A model generated the notes under the pieces. The model saw nothing but the letters and a program-made list of their open reading frames with translations, was not told the DNA's origin and ran no database searches. A DNA stretch of 32,408 nucleotides from Deltaproteobacteria bacterium (GTDB lineage: Bacteria; Desulfobacterota; RBG-13-43-22): the NCBI GenBank assembly GCA_016219225.1, contig JACRBX010000103.1:1-32408 (forward strand). Direction: 5' to 3'. A program made the position numbers and the translations under genes. Positions 13,849 to 21,652 of this stretch are shown piece by piece (positions within the stretch are counted from its first letter, which is position 1; each line of letters begins with the position of its first letter).

Positions 13849-14004
13849 AAAAGAGAATATCGAATATCGAACATCGAATCATGAAGTGAAAATGATGGAT
13901 TCTTAAAAAGCGCAGAGGTTTCCGATCCGTAGTCCCTTGAAAACGTAAATCCGGTGTTTAAATGGTTTGCTTTTTCCTTCCTTCGACATTCGATATTCTC
14001 TTTT
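13849..14004. repeat. 22-bp inverted repeat flanking the dctP-dctQ gap, with heptad repeats
   Basis: Arms at 13849-13870 and 13983-14004 (AAAAGAGAATATCGAAT core) match at 21 of 22 positions in inverted orientation. The left arm starts right after the dctP stop and runs into a 7-bp tandem (TATCGAA, TATCGAA, CATCGAA at 13858-13878). The right arm ends about 20 nt before dctQ. Folding would make a long-range stem in the operon mRNA. Confidence 0.65.
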
Positions 14005-14023
14005 ATGTTCTGATTGAGGACTA

Positions 14024-14491
14024 ATGCTCAAAAAAATTTCCGAACACGGGGAAGAGGCGGCCGGCGTATTTCTCCTTTTTTTTATGTGCCTCCTGGCCTT
14101 TGCCAATGTGGTAACCCGTTATTTTATCCGCTACTCCTTTGCCTTTACCGAAGAAATAGAGGTGGCCTGCCTGGTCTGGCTTACCATGTTGGGGGCCGCC
14201 GCCGGGTTCAGGAGGGGCATTCACCTGGGCTTTAATCTCCTGTCCCTCCGCTTCCCGATTTTCGGAAAAAAGGTGCTTTTCCCCCTGGCCACCTTTTTGA
14301 CCTTTGCCACGGTCTTTCTTCTGATCTGGTTCGGCGTCTCTCAGGTCCGGGATGAAATCAGCCTGAACATCCAGACCGAGGCCTTGAATATTCCCCAATG
14401 GTGGTACACCCTGGCCATTCCAGTAGGTGGGCTCTTAATTTTGATTCGCCTGACAGAAGCGGCCTGGAAAGAGTGGAAAGGGGCCGCCTGA
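14024..14491 (+). CDS. dctQ: TRAP transporter small membrane subunit DctQ
   Basis: The 155-residue protein has the four hydrophobic segments of the small TRAP subunit: around residues 12-30 (GVFLLFFMCLLAFANVV), 45-60, 85-105 and 125-145, with the typical FTEEIEVACLVWLTMLGAAAGFRRGIHLG between the first two and a NIPQWWYTLAIPVGGLLILIR last segment. It has a GAGGA Shine-Dalgarno. Its stop shares one base with the dctM start, so the two membrane subunits are translated together. The role is to scaffold DctM in the inner membrane; the substrate is set by DctP. Confidence 0.93.
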   Translation: MLKKISEHGEEAAGVFLLFFMCLLAFANVVTRYFIRYSFAFTEEIEVACLVWLTMLGAAAGFRRGIHLGFNLLSLRFPIFGKKVLFPLATFLTFATVFLLIWFGVSQVRDEISLNIQTEALNIPQWWYTLAIPVGGLLILIRLTEAAWKEWKGAA

Positions 14492-15774
14492 TGGAATCGG
14501 TCCTGCTGTTCTTCCTGGTCTTTTTGTTCCTCCTTATCCTGGGCGTGCCGGTGGCCACCTGCCTCGGCTTTACCTCCATCCTGCTCATCGGGAACTATCA
14601 TCTGGGCATCCAGGTCATTGCCTCCAACTTTTATGCCAATGTGGCCAAGTTCCAGCTCCTGGCCCTTCCTTTCTTTATCCTGGCCGGTCTTATCCTGGAT
14701 CGCTGCGGAATATCCAAAAGGCTCATCCATTTTATCAGTCTCCTGGTGGGGCCCATCCCCGGAGGACTGGCCATTGTGACCATCATCGTGGGGGTCATCT
14801 TTGCCGGTATTTCCGGTTCAGGCCCGGCCGATACGGCCGCCCTGGGCGTCATCCTTTTCCCGGCCATGGTGGCCTTGGGATACCGCCGGGGCTATACGGC
14901 CGCCCTGATCGCCAGCTCGGGTTCCCTGGCCATTGTCATACCCCCCAGTATTGCCTTTATCATCTACGGGGTGATCACCAGCACTTCCATCCCGGCCCTT
15001 TTTGCCGCCGGGGTCATTCCGGGGGTAATGACCGCCTTATTTCTCATCATCCCTTCCTATTTCATTGCCCGAAAACACGGCTGGAAAGGGGGGCATTGGG
15101 GAACAGCGGCCGAGATCCGGCAGGCCTTTAAAGAGGCCCTCTGGGGACTCCTGGCCCCGGCGGTCATTTTAAGCGGCATCTATGGTGGGGTCTTTACCGC
15201 CACCGAAGCGGCGGTGGTGGCGGTTTTTTACGGCCTCTTTTTGGGACTAGTTATTTATCGGAGCCTTACCCTGCAAACCCTTTACGCTATCTTCAAAGAT
15301 GCGGTCCTGTCCTCGGCCGTGATCATGTTCATTGTGGCCTTTGCCGGTCTTTTTTCCTGGACCGGCTCCACCCTCGGGGTGATGGACAAAGCCTCTTCCA
15401 GCCTCCTTTCTCTGTCTTCCAACCCCATGGTCATATTGCTGCTGATAAACGTCATGCTTTTTATCGCCGGCATGTTGATGGACGCCATTTCCATCTATTA
15501 TGTATTTCTCCCTATTCTCATTCCCATCATGGCCTATTTCCATTGGGACCCGGTCTGGTTCGGCGTGGTCATGACCCTGAATCTGGCGATCGGTCAGATC
15601 ACTCCCCCGGTAGCGGTAAACCTTTATGTGATTGCCAATATCGCAGGCCTTTCCCTGGAGGATATTTCCAAATCGGTGATCCCTTTTGTGGCCATTATGG
15701 TTGCGGCCCTTTTGGCCACCATCTTTTTTCCCCCCCTTTCCACCTTTCTGCCGGCTTTTTTCGGTCTGAAATAA
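14491..15774 (+). CDS. dctM: TRAP transporter large membrane subunit DctM
   Basis: The 427-residue polytopic protein has DctM hallmarks: LGVPVATCLGF near the start, FFILAGLILDRCGISKRLI, a GGLAIVTIIVGVIFAGISGSGPADTAALGVIL segment, the GSLAIVIPPSIAFIIYGVIT segment, and TLNLAIGQITPPVAVNLYV near the C-terminus. It is the ion-coupled permease (sodium symport is typical). I start at ATG 14491, which overlaps the dctQ stop; the longer frame from 14398 lies over dctQ and is not hydrophobic at its N-terminus. A terminator hairpin follows the stop within 10 nt, closing the operon before the convergent crotonase-family gene. Confidence 0.94.
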   Translation: MESVLLFFLVFLFLLILGVPVATCLGFTSILLIGNYHLGIQVIASNFYANVAKFQLLALPFFILAGLILDRCGISKRLIHFISLLVGPIPGGLAIVTIIVGVIFAGISGSGPADTAALGVILFPAMVALGYRRGYTAALIASSGSLAIVIPPSIAFIIYGVITSTSIPALFAAGVIPGVMTALFLIIPSYFIARKHGWKGGHWGTAAEIRQAFKEALWGLLAPAVILSGIYGGVFTATEAAVVAVFYGLFLGLVIYRSLTLQTLYAIFKDAVLSSAVIMFIVAFAGLFSWTGSTLGVMDKASSSLLSLSSNPMVILLLINVMLFIAGMLMDAISIYYVFLPILIPIMAYFHWDPVWFGVVMTLNLAIGQITPPVAVNLYVIANIAGLSLEDISKSVIPFVAIMVAALLATIFFPPLSTFLPAFFGLK

Positions 15775-15777
15775 CCA

Positions 15778-15796
15778 GGGCCGGGGCGGCCCTTTT
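15778..15796 (+). terminator. Intrinsic terminator of the TRAP operon
   Basis: GGGCCG (15778-15783), loop GGG, CGGCCC (15787-15792), followed by TTTT. It starts 3 nt after the dctM stop. The T-tract is short. On the other strand it could also act on transcripts of the convergent gene ending at 15859, but without a T-tract there. Confidence 0.6.
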
Positions 15797-15858
15797 ACCC
15801 TGTTCCAGGGTGATTTTTGGGGTTCCCTTTTGAAATGGACCACGATCAGGACCCTTCA

Positions 15859-16701
15859 TCACTTGCCTTTGAATACCGGGGCCCGCTTCTCCTTCCGGGC
15901 CGTCAGGGCTTCTATGAAGTCCGCGGTGGCGAAGGCTTCATTCAGCCCTTTGTTTTCCAGATCCAGGGCCGTAGTCACGGCCTCCAGTAAGGGTTTATGG
16001 ATGGCCCGCTTGGCCAGCCGGACCGCATTACCGGCCCCCTGGGGCGGGATCAGTTTCAAAGCCCTTTCCCGGACGTAAGGCAACAGTTGATCGTGAGGCA
16101 ATACCTTATTGATCAAGCCCAGATCGAAAAGCTCCTGAGCGGTTAGCCGTTCGGCAAAGAACATGATCTCCTTGGCCCGCTGAAAGCCGATCAGCCTGGG
16201 CAACAGATAACTGGAGGCCAGCTCGGGAATGATGCCCAACCCGACGAAGGGGAGTGAGGCCCAGGCATATTCGGAGCAATAGATCAGGTCGCAGCAGGAC
16301 AGACACATGGTGAAGGCCCCGCCAATGACCAGACCGTTGACGGCAGCGATGACCGGTTTGTCGAACTGCCACATCTTCAGGGTCAGTTTCTTCTGGGCGA
16401 TATCCGTCGGATCGATCTGGGCCCTGACCTCATCGCTCATCGACACCAGACCGGCGGCATCAAAATAGCCGCCGCTGCTGAAGGCTTCTTTGGTGGGATC
16501 ATCGGAATCGGGGTCCCTGGCCCCGGTCAGGATCATCACCCAGGCGGTGTCATCCTTTTCCATGGCCTCCACGGCCCAGAACAGCTCAAAAAAAGTATAA
16601 ATACTCAGGGCGTTCTTTCGTTTCGGGATGTTCAGCGTGACCGTCACGATGCCGCTGTCTTCCTTTTGGTAGCGTATTTCCTGGAATTCCTCGATTTTCA
16701 T
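15859..16701 (-). CDS. Crotonase-fold protein, probable enoyl-CoA isomerase-like
   Basis: The 280-residue protein has the crotonase fold: VTVTLNIPKRKNALSI, then SSGGYFDAAGL (oxyanion loop region), KPVIAAVNGLVIGGAFTMCLSCCDL and FVGLGIIPELASSYLLPRLIG. The two glutamates of enoyl-CoA hydratase are not seen: GGAFTM replaces GGGCEL, and PFVGLG replaces PEIxLG. Instead Glu160 in IIPELASSYLLP sits where delta3,delta2-enoyl-CoA isomerases carry their single glutamate. I therefore favour isomerase-type chemistry. The gene has its own promoter and is convergent with the TRAP operon. An unusually long, Asp-rich loop (residues 60-72) lies before the oxyanion region. Confidence 0.8.
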   Translation of the reverse strand: MKIEEFQEIRYQKEDSGIVTVTLNIPKRKNALSIYTFFELFWAVEAMEKDDTAWVMILTGARDPDSDDPTKEAFSSGGYFDAAGLVSMSDEVRAQIDPTDIAQKKLTLKMWQFDKPVIAAVNGLVIGGAFTMCLSCCDLIYCSEYAWASLPFVGLGIIPELASSYLLPRLIGFQRAKEIMFFAERLTAQELFDLGLINKVLPHDQLLPYVRERALKLIPPQGAGNAVRLAKRAIHKPLLEAVTTALDLENKGLNEAFATADFIEALTARKEKRAPVFKGK

Positions 16702-16732
16702 AGCCCTTCCCCTTTCCCTAAAGATGAAAAAG

Positions 16733-16762
16733 AGTATAAAATAGAAAGCTAAAAAGGTTCAA
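16733..16762 (-). promoter_or_regulatory. Sigma70-type promoter of the crotonase-fold gene
   Basis: On the minus strand TTGAAC (16757-16762) and TATACT (16733-16738) are 18 bp apart. The -10 is about 32 nt upstream of the ATG at 16701. It carries the same CTATTTTATACTC core as two promoters on the plus strand. Confidence 0.65.
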
Positions 16763-16787
16763 GAAGAAAAAAGACCGAATTTTTCTT

Positions 16788-16816
16788 TTGACGAACCCCT
16801 CAGGGAGGTATACGAT
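16788..16816 (+). promoter_or_regulatory. Probable promoter of the CheB-CheR fusion gene
   Basis: TTGACG (16788-16793), 17 bp, TACGAT (16811-16816). The -10 matches consensus at four of six positions. It would transcribe the hairpin at 16843-16868 as part of the leader. Confidence 0.5.
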
Positions 16817-16842
16817 CAATAATTGAAGAAAAACTCATTGAA

Positions 16843-16868
16843 GGAACCCTCTAAAATCGGAGGGTTCC
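16843..16868 (+). promoter_or_regulatory. Perfect 9-bp inverted repeat in the CheB-CheR leader
   Basis: GGAACCCTC (16843-16851) and GAGGGTTCC (16860-16868) enclose an 8-nt loop. It lies between the probable promoter and the Shine-Dalgarno of the gene starting at 16902. It may be an operator or an RNA hairpin; no T-tract follows, so it is not a standard terminator. Confidence 0.5.
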
Positions 16869-16901
16869 GCATCACCGGACGGACCAGGAAAGGGAAGCCA
16901 A

Positions 16902-19900
16902 ATGGTAAAAAAGAAGGGCCCCGGCCCTGAAAAAGGACCAGGCGCAGCGGTTGAGGTCCCACCCAAGGCCAAAACGGAAGCGGTCAAACCTCAGGAATCG
17001 GGCTTTCCCATCGTCGGGATCGGCGCCTCGGCCGGGGGGTTGGCCGCCATCGAGGCCTTCTTTGCCGCTATGCCCCCGGACACGGAAACCGGGATGGCCT
17101 TTGTGGTGGTGCAGCATCTGGACCCCGACCACAAAAGCATCCTGATCGATCTGGTCAGACAGTACACCCGGATGCGGGTTTTCAAGGTGGAGGACGGGAT
17201 GGAGGTAGAGCCCAACTGCGTCTATGTCATTCCGCCGAACAGGGATATGGCCTTTTTGAACGGCAAGCTGCACCTGCTGGAACCCGAGGCCCCCCGTGGC
17301 CTGCGTCTGCCGATTGATTTTTTCTTTCGCTCCCTGGCCCAGGACCAGCACGAGCGGGCCATCTGCATCGTCCTGTCGGGCACCGGCACCGACGGCACCC
17401 TGGGGCTCAAAGCCATCAAGGGCGAAGGCGGGATGGCCATGGCCCAAAGTTCGGAATCGGCGGCCTATGACGGCATGCCCCGGAGCGCCATCGCCACCGG
17501 CCTGGTGGACTATGTCCTGCCACCGGACAAGATGCCGGAGCAACTGATCGCCTACGGGCAACACGCCTTCGGTCACCGGCCAAAGCCCGTCTCTGCCCCA
17601 CCTCCCAGTGCCGGCGACAACCTGAAAAAGGTGTTCATTCTGCTGCGCGCCCAAACGAGCCATGATTTTTCCCAGTACAAGCAAAACACCATCCAACGGC
17701 GCATCGAGCGGCGCATGGCCGTGGCCCAGATCGACCGTTTCGAAGATTATGTGCGTTACCTGCGGGAAAACCCAGTGGAAGTGGAGTCCCTTTTTCGGGA
17801 GCTTCTGATCGGCGTCACCAATTTCTTTCGCGACCCGCCGGCCTTCGAATCCATCCGGGAACAGGTCATCCCCCGACTCTTTGCCGGCAAGCCCCAGGGT
17901 GCGAATGTGCGGATCTGGGTCCCGGGCTGTTCCACCGGTGAAGAAGCCTACTCCCTGGCTATCCTCATCCGGGAATATCTGGACGGGATAAAAGAGAACT
18001 TCCAGACCCAGGTCTTTGCCACCGATATCGACCCCGAGGCCATCGAAAAAGCCCGGGCCGGGATCTATCCCGACAGTATTGCCGCCGACGTCTCCCCGGA
18101 ACGACTGTCGCGGTTTTTTGCCCAGGAGGAAAGCTCCTACCGCATCAACAAGCATATCCGCGACATGGTGGTCTTTGCCTTGCAGGACGTGCTCAAGGAC
18201 CCGCCTTTTTCCAAAATCGATCTACTCAGTTGCCGGAACCTCCTGATCTACCTGGATGGTGAAGCCCAGAAAAAAATACTCCCCCTGTTCCACTATGCCT
18301 TGAACCAGAACGGTTATCTCTTTTTGGGTAACTCGGAAACGATCGGAGAGTTTATCAGTCTGTTTGCCGTAGCGGACAAAAAGTGGAAGATTTATCAACG
18401 CAAAGCCGTGGGTGTACCCCACGCCGTCATCGGTCCTTATGCATCGCCTCTGGAGACCGAGGTGGCTATGCGACGCGGCCGGGCCGGGGGCGAGCCGGCG
18501 CCGAAGGGCGGGGTCCGCCAATTAACGGAGCGGGTTTTGCTGGAGGACTATGCCCCGGCCAGCCTGCTGGTCAACGCCGAGTTCGAGGTCCTTTATATTC
18601 ACGGCCGCACCGGCAAATACCTGGAGCCGGCGGCCGGGGAGGCCAGCCTGAACCTGCTGCGCATGGCCCGAGAGGGGTTGCGGATGGAATTGACCTCCGG
18701 GGTACGCAAGGCCCTGACCCAGCAAAAGAGCGTCCGCTACGAGGGCCTCCAGGTAAAATCCAACGGGGACCGCTCCGTCGTCAATCTGACCATCCGGCCG
18801 GTGATGAAACAGGAGGCCGGACCCGGACTGGCGGTAGTCATCTTTGAAGACGTGACGCCCGCAATCCAACAGACGACGGAAGCGGCGGAAGCGCCCATAG
18901 ACGGCAAGGATCATCAGCTCCTCACGCTGGAGCGGGAACTGCGGGCCAAAGAAGAATACCTGCAAACGACCGTCGAGGAGCTGGAGACGGCCAACGAAGA
19001 GCTCAAGTCCACCAATGAAGAGCTGCAATCGTCGAATGAAGAACTCCAATCCACCAATGAAGAGCTGGAGACCTCCAAAGAAGAGCTGCAATCGATCAAC
19101 GAGGAATTGGTAACGGTCAATACGGAGCTCCAAAAAAAGATCGAAGAGTTATCCAGGGCCAACAACGATATGAATAACCTCATGGCCGGCACCAACATCG
19201 GCACTCTTTTTCTGGACCATCAATTGCGTATTCAACGCTATACCCCGGCCACGACCAGCGTCATCAACCTGATTCAGACCGACCTCGGCCGGCCGGTGAG
19301 CGACATCGTCTCCCGGTTCAAGGACTATGACCGCCTGGTGCCGGACACCCGGGCCGTACTCGATACGCTGATCCCCAAAGAAAAACAGGTGGAGACCCAG
19401 GAGGGGCACTGGTTCCAGATGCGCATCCAGCCCTATCGCACCCTGGAAAACGTCATCGAGGGCGCGGTGCTGACCTTTGTGGATATCACGGAACAGAAAA
19501 AATTGCATATGGCCCTGGCCGATAGCGAAGAAAAGCTTCGTACCCTGTTCGAGATATTGCCCGTGGGCGTCTCGGTGCTCGACGACGAAGGCCGGATCGT
19601 CTATGTGAATCCGGCGCTGGAAAAGATGTTGGAGGTTCCCCGGGCCGATCTGCTCCGGAAAGATTACCAACGGCAGAAATTTCTCAGGCCGGACGGCAGC
19701 CCCCTGTCGGCAGGAGAGTCGGCCGCGGCCCGGGCAGCCAAAGAGCAGCGCCTGGTGGAGCACATCGAGACCGGATTGGTCAAGAAAAATGGGAGCATCG
19801 TCCGGACAGACATGAGCGCCGTGCCCGTGGCCCTGCCGGGCTGGCAGGTGGTCGTGGTCACCTTCAATCTCGGTGATCGACCGGAGGCGGCAGAACGATC

Positions 19901-19937
19901 GGCGAAACAGCGGATGGACAATAAAAAGGAGATGTAA
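16902..19937 (+). CDS. CheB-CheR-PAS fusion signalling protein without kinase domain
   Basis: The 1011-residue protein is built as follows. Residues 1-33 are a Lys/Pro-rich tail. About 35-225 is a CheB methylesterase with Ser43 (GIGASAGG), His72 (VQHLDPDH) and Asp164 (GTGTDGTLG). About 245-500 is a CheR methyltransferase with NTIQRRIERRM, TNFFRDP and the SAM site IWVPGCSTGEEAYSLA. About 530-650 is a PAS-like region, 665-760 a heptad coiled coil, then two PAS domains at about 765-870 and 880-990. It has no receiver domain in front of CheB and no histidine kinase or HATPase at the end, unlike many relatives. The kinase gene follows after 40 nt, so the two probably form a split sensory pair. No MCP, CheA or CheW gene is in the window, so the methylation target is unknown. 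Confidence 0.93.
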   Translation: MVKKKGPGPEKGPGAAVEVPPKAKTEAVKPQESGFPIVGIGASAGGLAAIEAFFAAMPPDTETGMAFVVVQHLDPDHKSILIDLVRQYTRMRVFKVEDGMEVEPNCVYVIPPNRDMAFLNGKLHLLEPEAPRGLRLPIDFFFRSLAQDQHERAICIVLSGTGTDGTLGLKAIKGEGGMAMAQSSESAAYDGMPRSAIATGLVDYVLPPDKMPEQLIAYGQHAFGHRPKPVSAPPPSAGDNLKKVFILLRAQTSHDFSQYKQNTIQRRIERRMAVAQIDRFEDYVRYLRENPVEVESLFRELLIGVTNFFRDPPAFESIREQVIPRLFAGKPQGANVRIWVPGCSTGEEAYSLAILIREYLDGIKENFQTQVFATDIDPEAIEKARAGIYPDSIAADVSPERLSRFFAQEESSYRINKHIRDMVVFALQDVLKDPPFSKIDLLSCRNLLIYLDGEAQKKILPLFHYALNQNGYLFLGNSETIGEFISLFAVADKKWKIYQRKAVGVPHAVIGPYASPLETEVAMRRGRAGGEPAPKGGVRQLTERVLLEDYAPASLLVNAEFEVLYIHGRTGKYLEPAAGEASLNLLRMAREGLRMELTSGVRKALTQQKSVRYEGLQVKSNGDRSVVNLTIRPVMKQEAGPGLAVVIFEDVTPAIQQTTEAAEAPIDGKDHQLLTLERELRAKEEYLQTTVEELETANEELKSTNEELQSSNEELQSTNEELETSKEELQSINEELVTVNTELQKKIEELSRANNDMNNLMAGTNIGTLFLDHQLRIQRYTPATTSVINLIQTDLGRPVSDIVSRFKDYDRLVPDTRAVLDTLIPKEKQVETQEGHWFQMRIQPYRTLENVIEGAVLTFVDITEQKKLHMALADSEEKLRTLFEILPVGVSVLDDEGRIVYVNPALEKMLEVPRADLLRKDYQRQKFLRPDGSPLSAGESAAARAAKEQRLVEHIETGLVKKNGSIVRTDMSAVPVALPGWQVVVVTFNLGDRPEAAERSAKQRMDNKKEM
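18970..19130 (+). repeat. 21-bp periodic DNA encoding the coiled coil of the CheB-CheR fusion
   Basis: About eight imperfect 21-bp units (GAAGAGCTGSA-TCSACSAAT-like) encode the heptads EELETAN, EELKSTN, EELQSSN, EELQSTN, EELETSK, EELQSIN and EELVTVN. The repeat is coding and has a long, rigid coiled coil as its product; such a region could expand or contract by slippage. Confidence 0.75.
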
Positions 19938-19973
19938 ATATTCCCCGGAGGTGTAATATTTCCGGAGGTGTAA
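19928..19973 (+). repeat. Triplicated Shine-Dalgarno unit before the kinase gene
   Basis: The decamer GGAGRTGTAA occurs three times, at 19928-19937 (its TAA is the CheB-CheR stop), 19947-19956 and 19964-19973, with TATT-CC spacers, so the whole unit of 17-19 bp is repeated. The last copy puts GGAGG about 9 nt before the kinase ATG at 19978. Confidence 0.8.
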
Positions 19974-19977
19974 AAAA

Positions 19978-21249
19978 ATGGCCGAAAATAAGACTCCTCA
20001 AAATGATCGCAGCGATCCCTCGACAGACACAGGGCAGACCCTCCGACGGCAGGCCGAGGAAAGACTGAAGCAACAATCCCATGACCGGGGTGCCATGGCA
20101 CCGGAAGAAACCGGCCGATTATTTCACGAATTGCAGGTCCACCAGATCGAGCTGGAGATGCAAAATGAGGAGCTGCGCCGGGCCCAGGAAGACCTTGAAA
20201 CAACCCGGGACAGGTACTTTGACCTCTATGATCTGGCCCCGGTCGGGTATTTGACCCTCAGCGAGCACGGGCTGATTTTGGAAGCCAATCTGACTGCCAC
20301 CCAAATGCTCGGCCTGGATAGAAGCCGGTTGGCCGGGCAGCCTTTGTCCCGCTTTATCTTCCGGGATGACCAGGACCTGTACTACCTGTTCCTCAAACGA
20401 CTCTTCGAAGGAAAACCGCCGCCGACCTTTGAACTGCGGATGAAGGGAGATGACGGCAGACTGTTCTGGGTGCAGATGAAGACCGCCGTGACGCGGGATA
20501 GCGGAGGGGCGCTGGTCTGGCGGGCTACGTTGAGCGATATCACCGAGCGCAAAAAAATGGATGAGCGGCTGGAGGAATCGGAGAAACAACTCCGCTACCT
20601 TTCGTCGGAGCTGATGACCGCCTATGAAAGGGAAAGGAGAAAAATTGCCGGAGATCTTCACGACGGCATTGCCGCCATGTTGAGCGCTCTCAAGTTCAGA
20701 ATTGAGCAACTCGGTGAGGTCATACCGGATGAAAAGGACCGGGCTAAGGTACAAGATCTCGTACTTCGTGTCAGACAGATTATTGATGAGACCCGCCGGA
20801 TCATGGCTGATTTACGTCCCTCGGTATTGGATGACTTAGGCATCGTCCCGGCCATCCATTGGTTCTGCCGGGAATATCAAAAAACCTATTCCAGCCTGGT
20901 TGTTGAAAAACAGATCGCTATCGAAGATAACGAGATCCCTGATGCCTTGCACACTCCAATCTTTCGAATCGTCCAGGAGGCCATGAATAATATCGCTAAA
21001 CATAGTGGAGCAACCTCCGTAACCCTCTCCCTGGGAAACACGGCCCAGGGGATAGAACTGGTTATCCGGGACAATGGGCAGGGGTTCGATCTGGGAAGGA
21101 AAATGCAAATGGACGATTCGAGAAAAGGCTTGGGACTCGCCAGTATGAAAGAACGGGCCGAACTTTTAGGAGGGACTTTTGCTATAACCACCGGTCAAGA
21201 GACCGGTACGACCATCCGGGTCTTATGGCCCATGGCCTCCCCGGCCTAA
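19978..21249 (+). CDS. PAS-containing HisKA_3 (NarL-type) sensor histidine kinase
   Basis: The 423-residue protein starts with a polar region and a short coiled coil (LHELQVHQIELEMQNEELRRAQEDLE). A PAS domain (about 75-195: YFDLYDLAPVGYLTLSEHG ... DITERKK) follows. The HisKA_3 dimerisation helix has the phosphoacceptor His228 in RRKIAGDLHDGIAAML, then LRPSVLDDLGI. The HATPase has an N-box in FRIVQEAMNNIAKHSG, plus DNGQGFDL and GLGLASMKERAELLGG. There is no membrane segment, so it is a cytosolic sensor. Kinases of this type normally pair with a NarL/LuxR-type regulator, but none is encoded nearby. It is probably co-transcribed with the CheB-CheR fusion, whose kinase function it may supply. Confidence 0.94.
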   Translation: MAENKTPQNDRSDPSTDTGQTLRRQAEERLKQQSHDRGAMAPEETGRLFHELQVHQIELEMQNEELRRAQEDLETTRDRYFDLYDLAPVGYLTLSEHGLILEANLTATQMLGLDRSRLAGQPLSRFIFRDDQDLYYLFLKRLFEGKPPPTFELRMKGDDGRLFWVQMKTAVTRDSGGALVWRATLSDITERKKMDERLEESEKQLRYLSSELMTAYERERRKIAGDLHDGIAAMLSALKFRIEQLGEVIPDEKDRAKVQDLVLRVRQIIDETRRIMADLRPSVLDDLGIVPAIHWFCREYQKTYSSLVVEKQIAIEDNEIPDALHTPIFRIVQEAMNNIAKHSGATSVTLSLGNTAQGIELVIRDNGQGFDLGRKMQMDDSRKGLGLASMKERAELLGGTFAITTGQETGTTIRVLWPMASPA

Positions 21250-21276
21250 CCATCTCAATTGTTCTGATTTTTCTTC

Positions 21277-21305
21277 TTGATTCCGGCCAGGGCCTATTTT
21301 ATACT
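21277..21305 (+). promoter_or_regulatory. Promoter-like sequence with no gene directly downstream
   Basis: TTGATT (21277-21282), 17 bp, TATACT (21300-21305), with the same CTATTTTATACTC core as at tmk. It starts 28 nt after the kinase stop and points into the repeat-rich gap; the next gene begins at 21702. It may drive a non-coding RNA or serve the MntA-like gene with a long leader. Confidence 0.5.
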
Positions 21306-21366
21306 CTTTTCATCCCAAGCCCCTCATGTCAGGCAAGATGCCTGACCTATTTTTACTTGAGGCTCA

Positions 21367-21385
21367 TGCCCGCTTGAGGCGGGCA
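21367..21385. repeat. Small hairpin TGCCCGC/GCGGGCA
   Basis: Arms at 21367-21373 and 21379-21385 with a 5-nt loop TTGAG. GC-rich, with no T-tract on either side, so its role as a terminator is doubtful. Confidence 0.5.
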
Positions 21386-21415
21386 CCGCTGAAGCATGAA
21401 AATACCGCCGCCGTC

Positions 21416-21444
21416 GTAGGGGCGGGATTTAAACCCGCCCCTAC
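21416..21444. repeat. Perfect 11-bp-stem palindrome (GTAGGGGCGGG type)
   Basis: GTAGGGGCGGG (21416-21426), loop ATTTAAA, CCCGCCCCTAC (21434-21444). This form is known to me as a dispersed palindromic repeat in many bacterial genomes. It is strong enough to act as a transcript-end or mRNA-protecting hairpin. Confidence 0.75.
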
Positions 21445-21474
21445 AGCAAATATTACTTAAGCATGGAGTTAGCT

Positions 21475-21598
21475 CGTCATTCCAGCATGCTTTAAAGCCT
21501 GTCCCCGAATGTCTAAATCGGGGAGCGGAATCCAGGGACTTTGGTTTTCTCATTTTCTGGAAAAACCTGGATTCCCGATAAAAACATTCGGGAATGAC
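21475..21598. repeat. Nested palindromic element, copy A
   Basis: Outer arms GTCATTCC (21476-21483) and GGAATGAC (21591-21598). Inner arms GGAATCCAGG (21527-21536) and CCTGGATTCC (21566-21575). A further small hairpin CCCCGA/TCGGGG lies at 21503-21523. The arrangement is the same as copy B at 24507-24608, though the sequence between the arms differs. No ORF is inside. Confidence 0.75.
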
Positions 21599-21652
21599 TG
21601 GAAAAGTGTCGCTGTAGTACTATGGGACGCTACGAAACAGGAAACCGGGTTT

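Noticed and set aside
14398-14490. Upstream extension of dctM
   Set aside because: It overlaps dctQ by about 90 nt, is not hydrophobic, and the ATG at 14491 gives the normal DctM N-terminus coupled to the dctQ stop.
15247-15843. 198-codon minus-strand frame under dctM
   Set aside because: Antisense to transmembrane segments of DctM; the translated product is Lys/Gly/His-rich low-complexity sequence.
16872-18155. Long open frame (427 codons) on the minus strand
   Set aside because: It is fully antisense to the CheB-CheR domains, whose catalytic motifs are clear. The antisense translation has no recognisable domain and is a product of the GC-rich codon pattern.
18970-19130. Regular spaced repeats resembling a CRISPR-like array
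   Set aside because: The 21-bp period is in frame and encodes coiled-coil heptads of the CheB-CheR fusion. There are no spacers of unique sequence and no cas genes.
21353-21553. 66-codon minus-strand frame in the repeat-rich gap
   Set aside because: It is made entirely of the palindromic repeats and hairpins; no protein family is visible.
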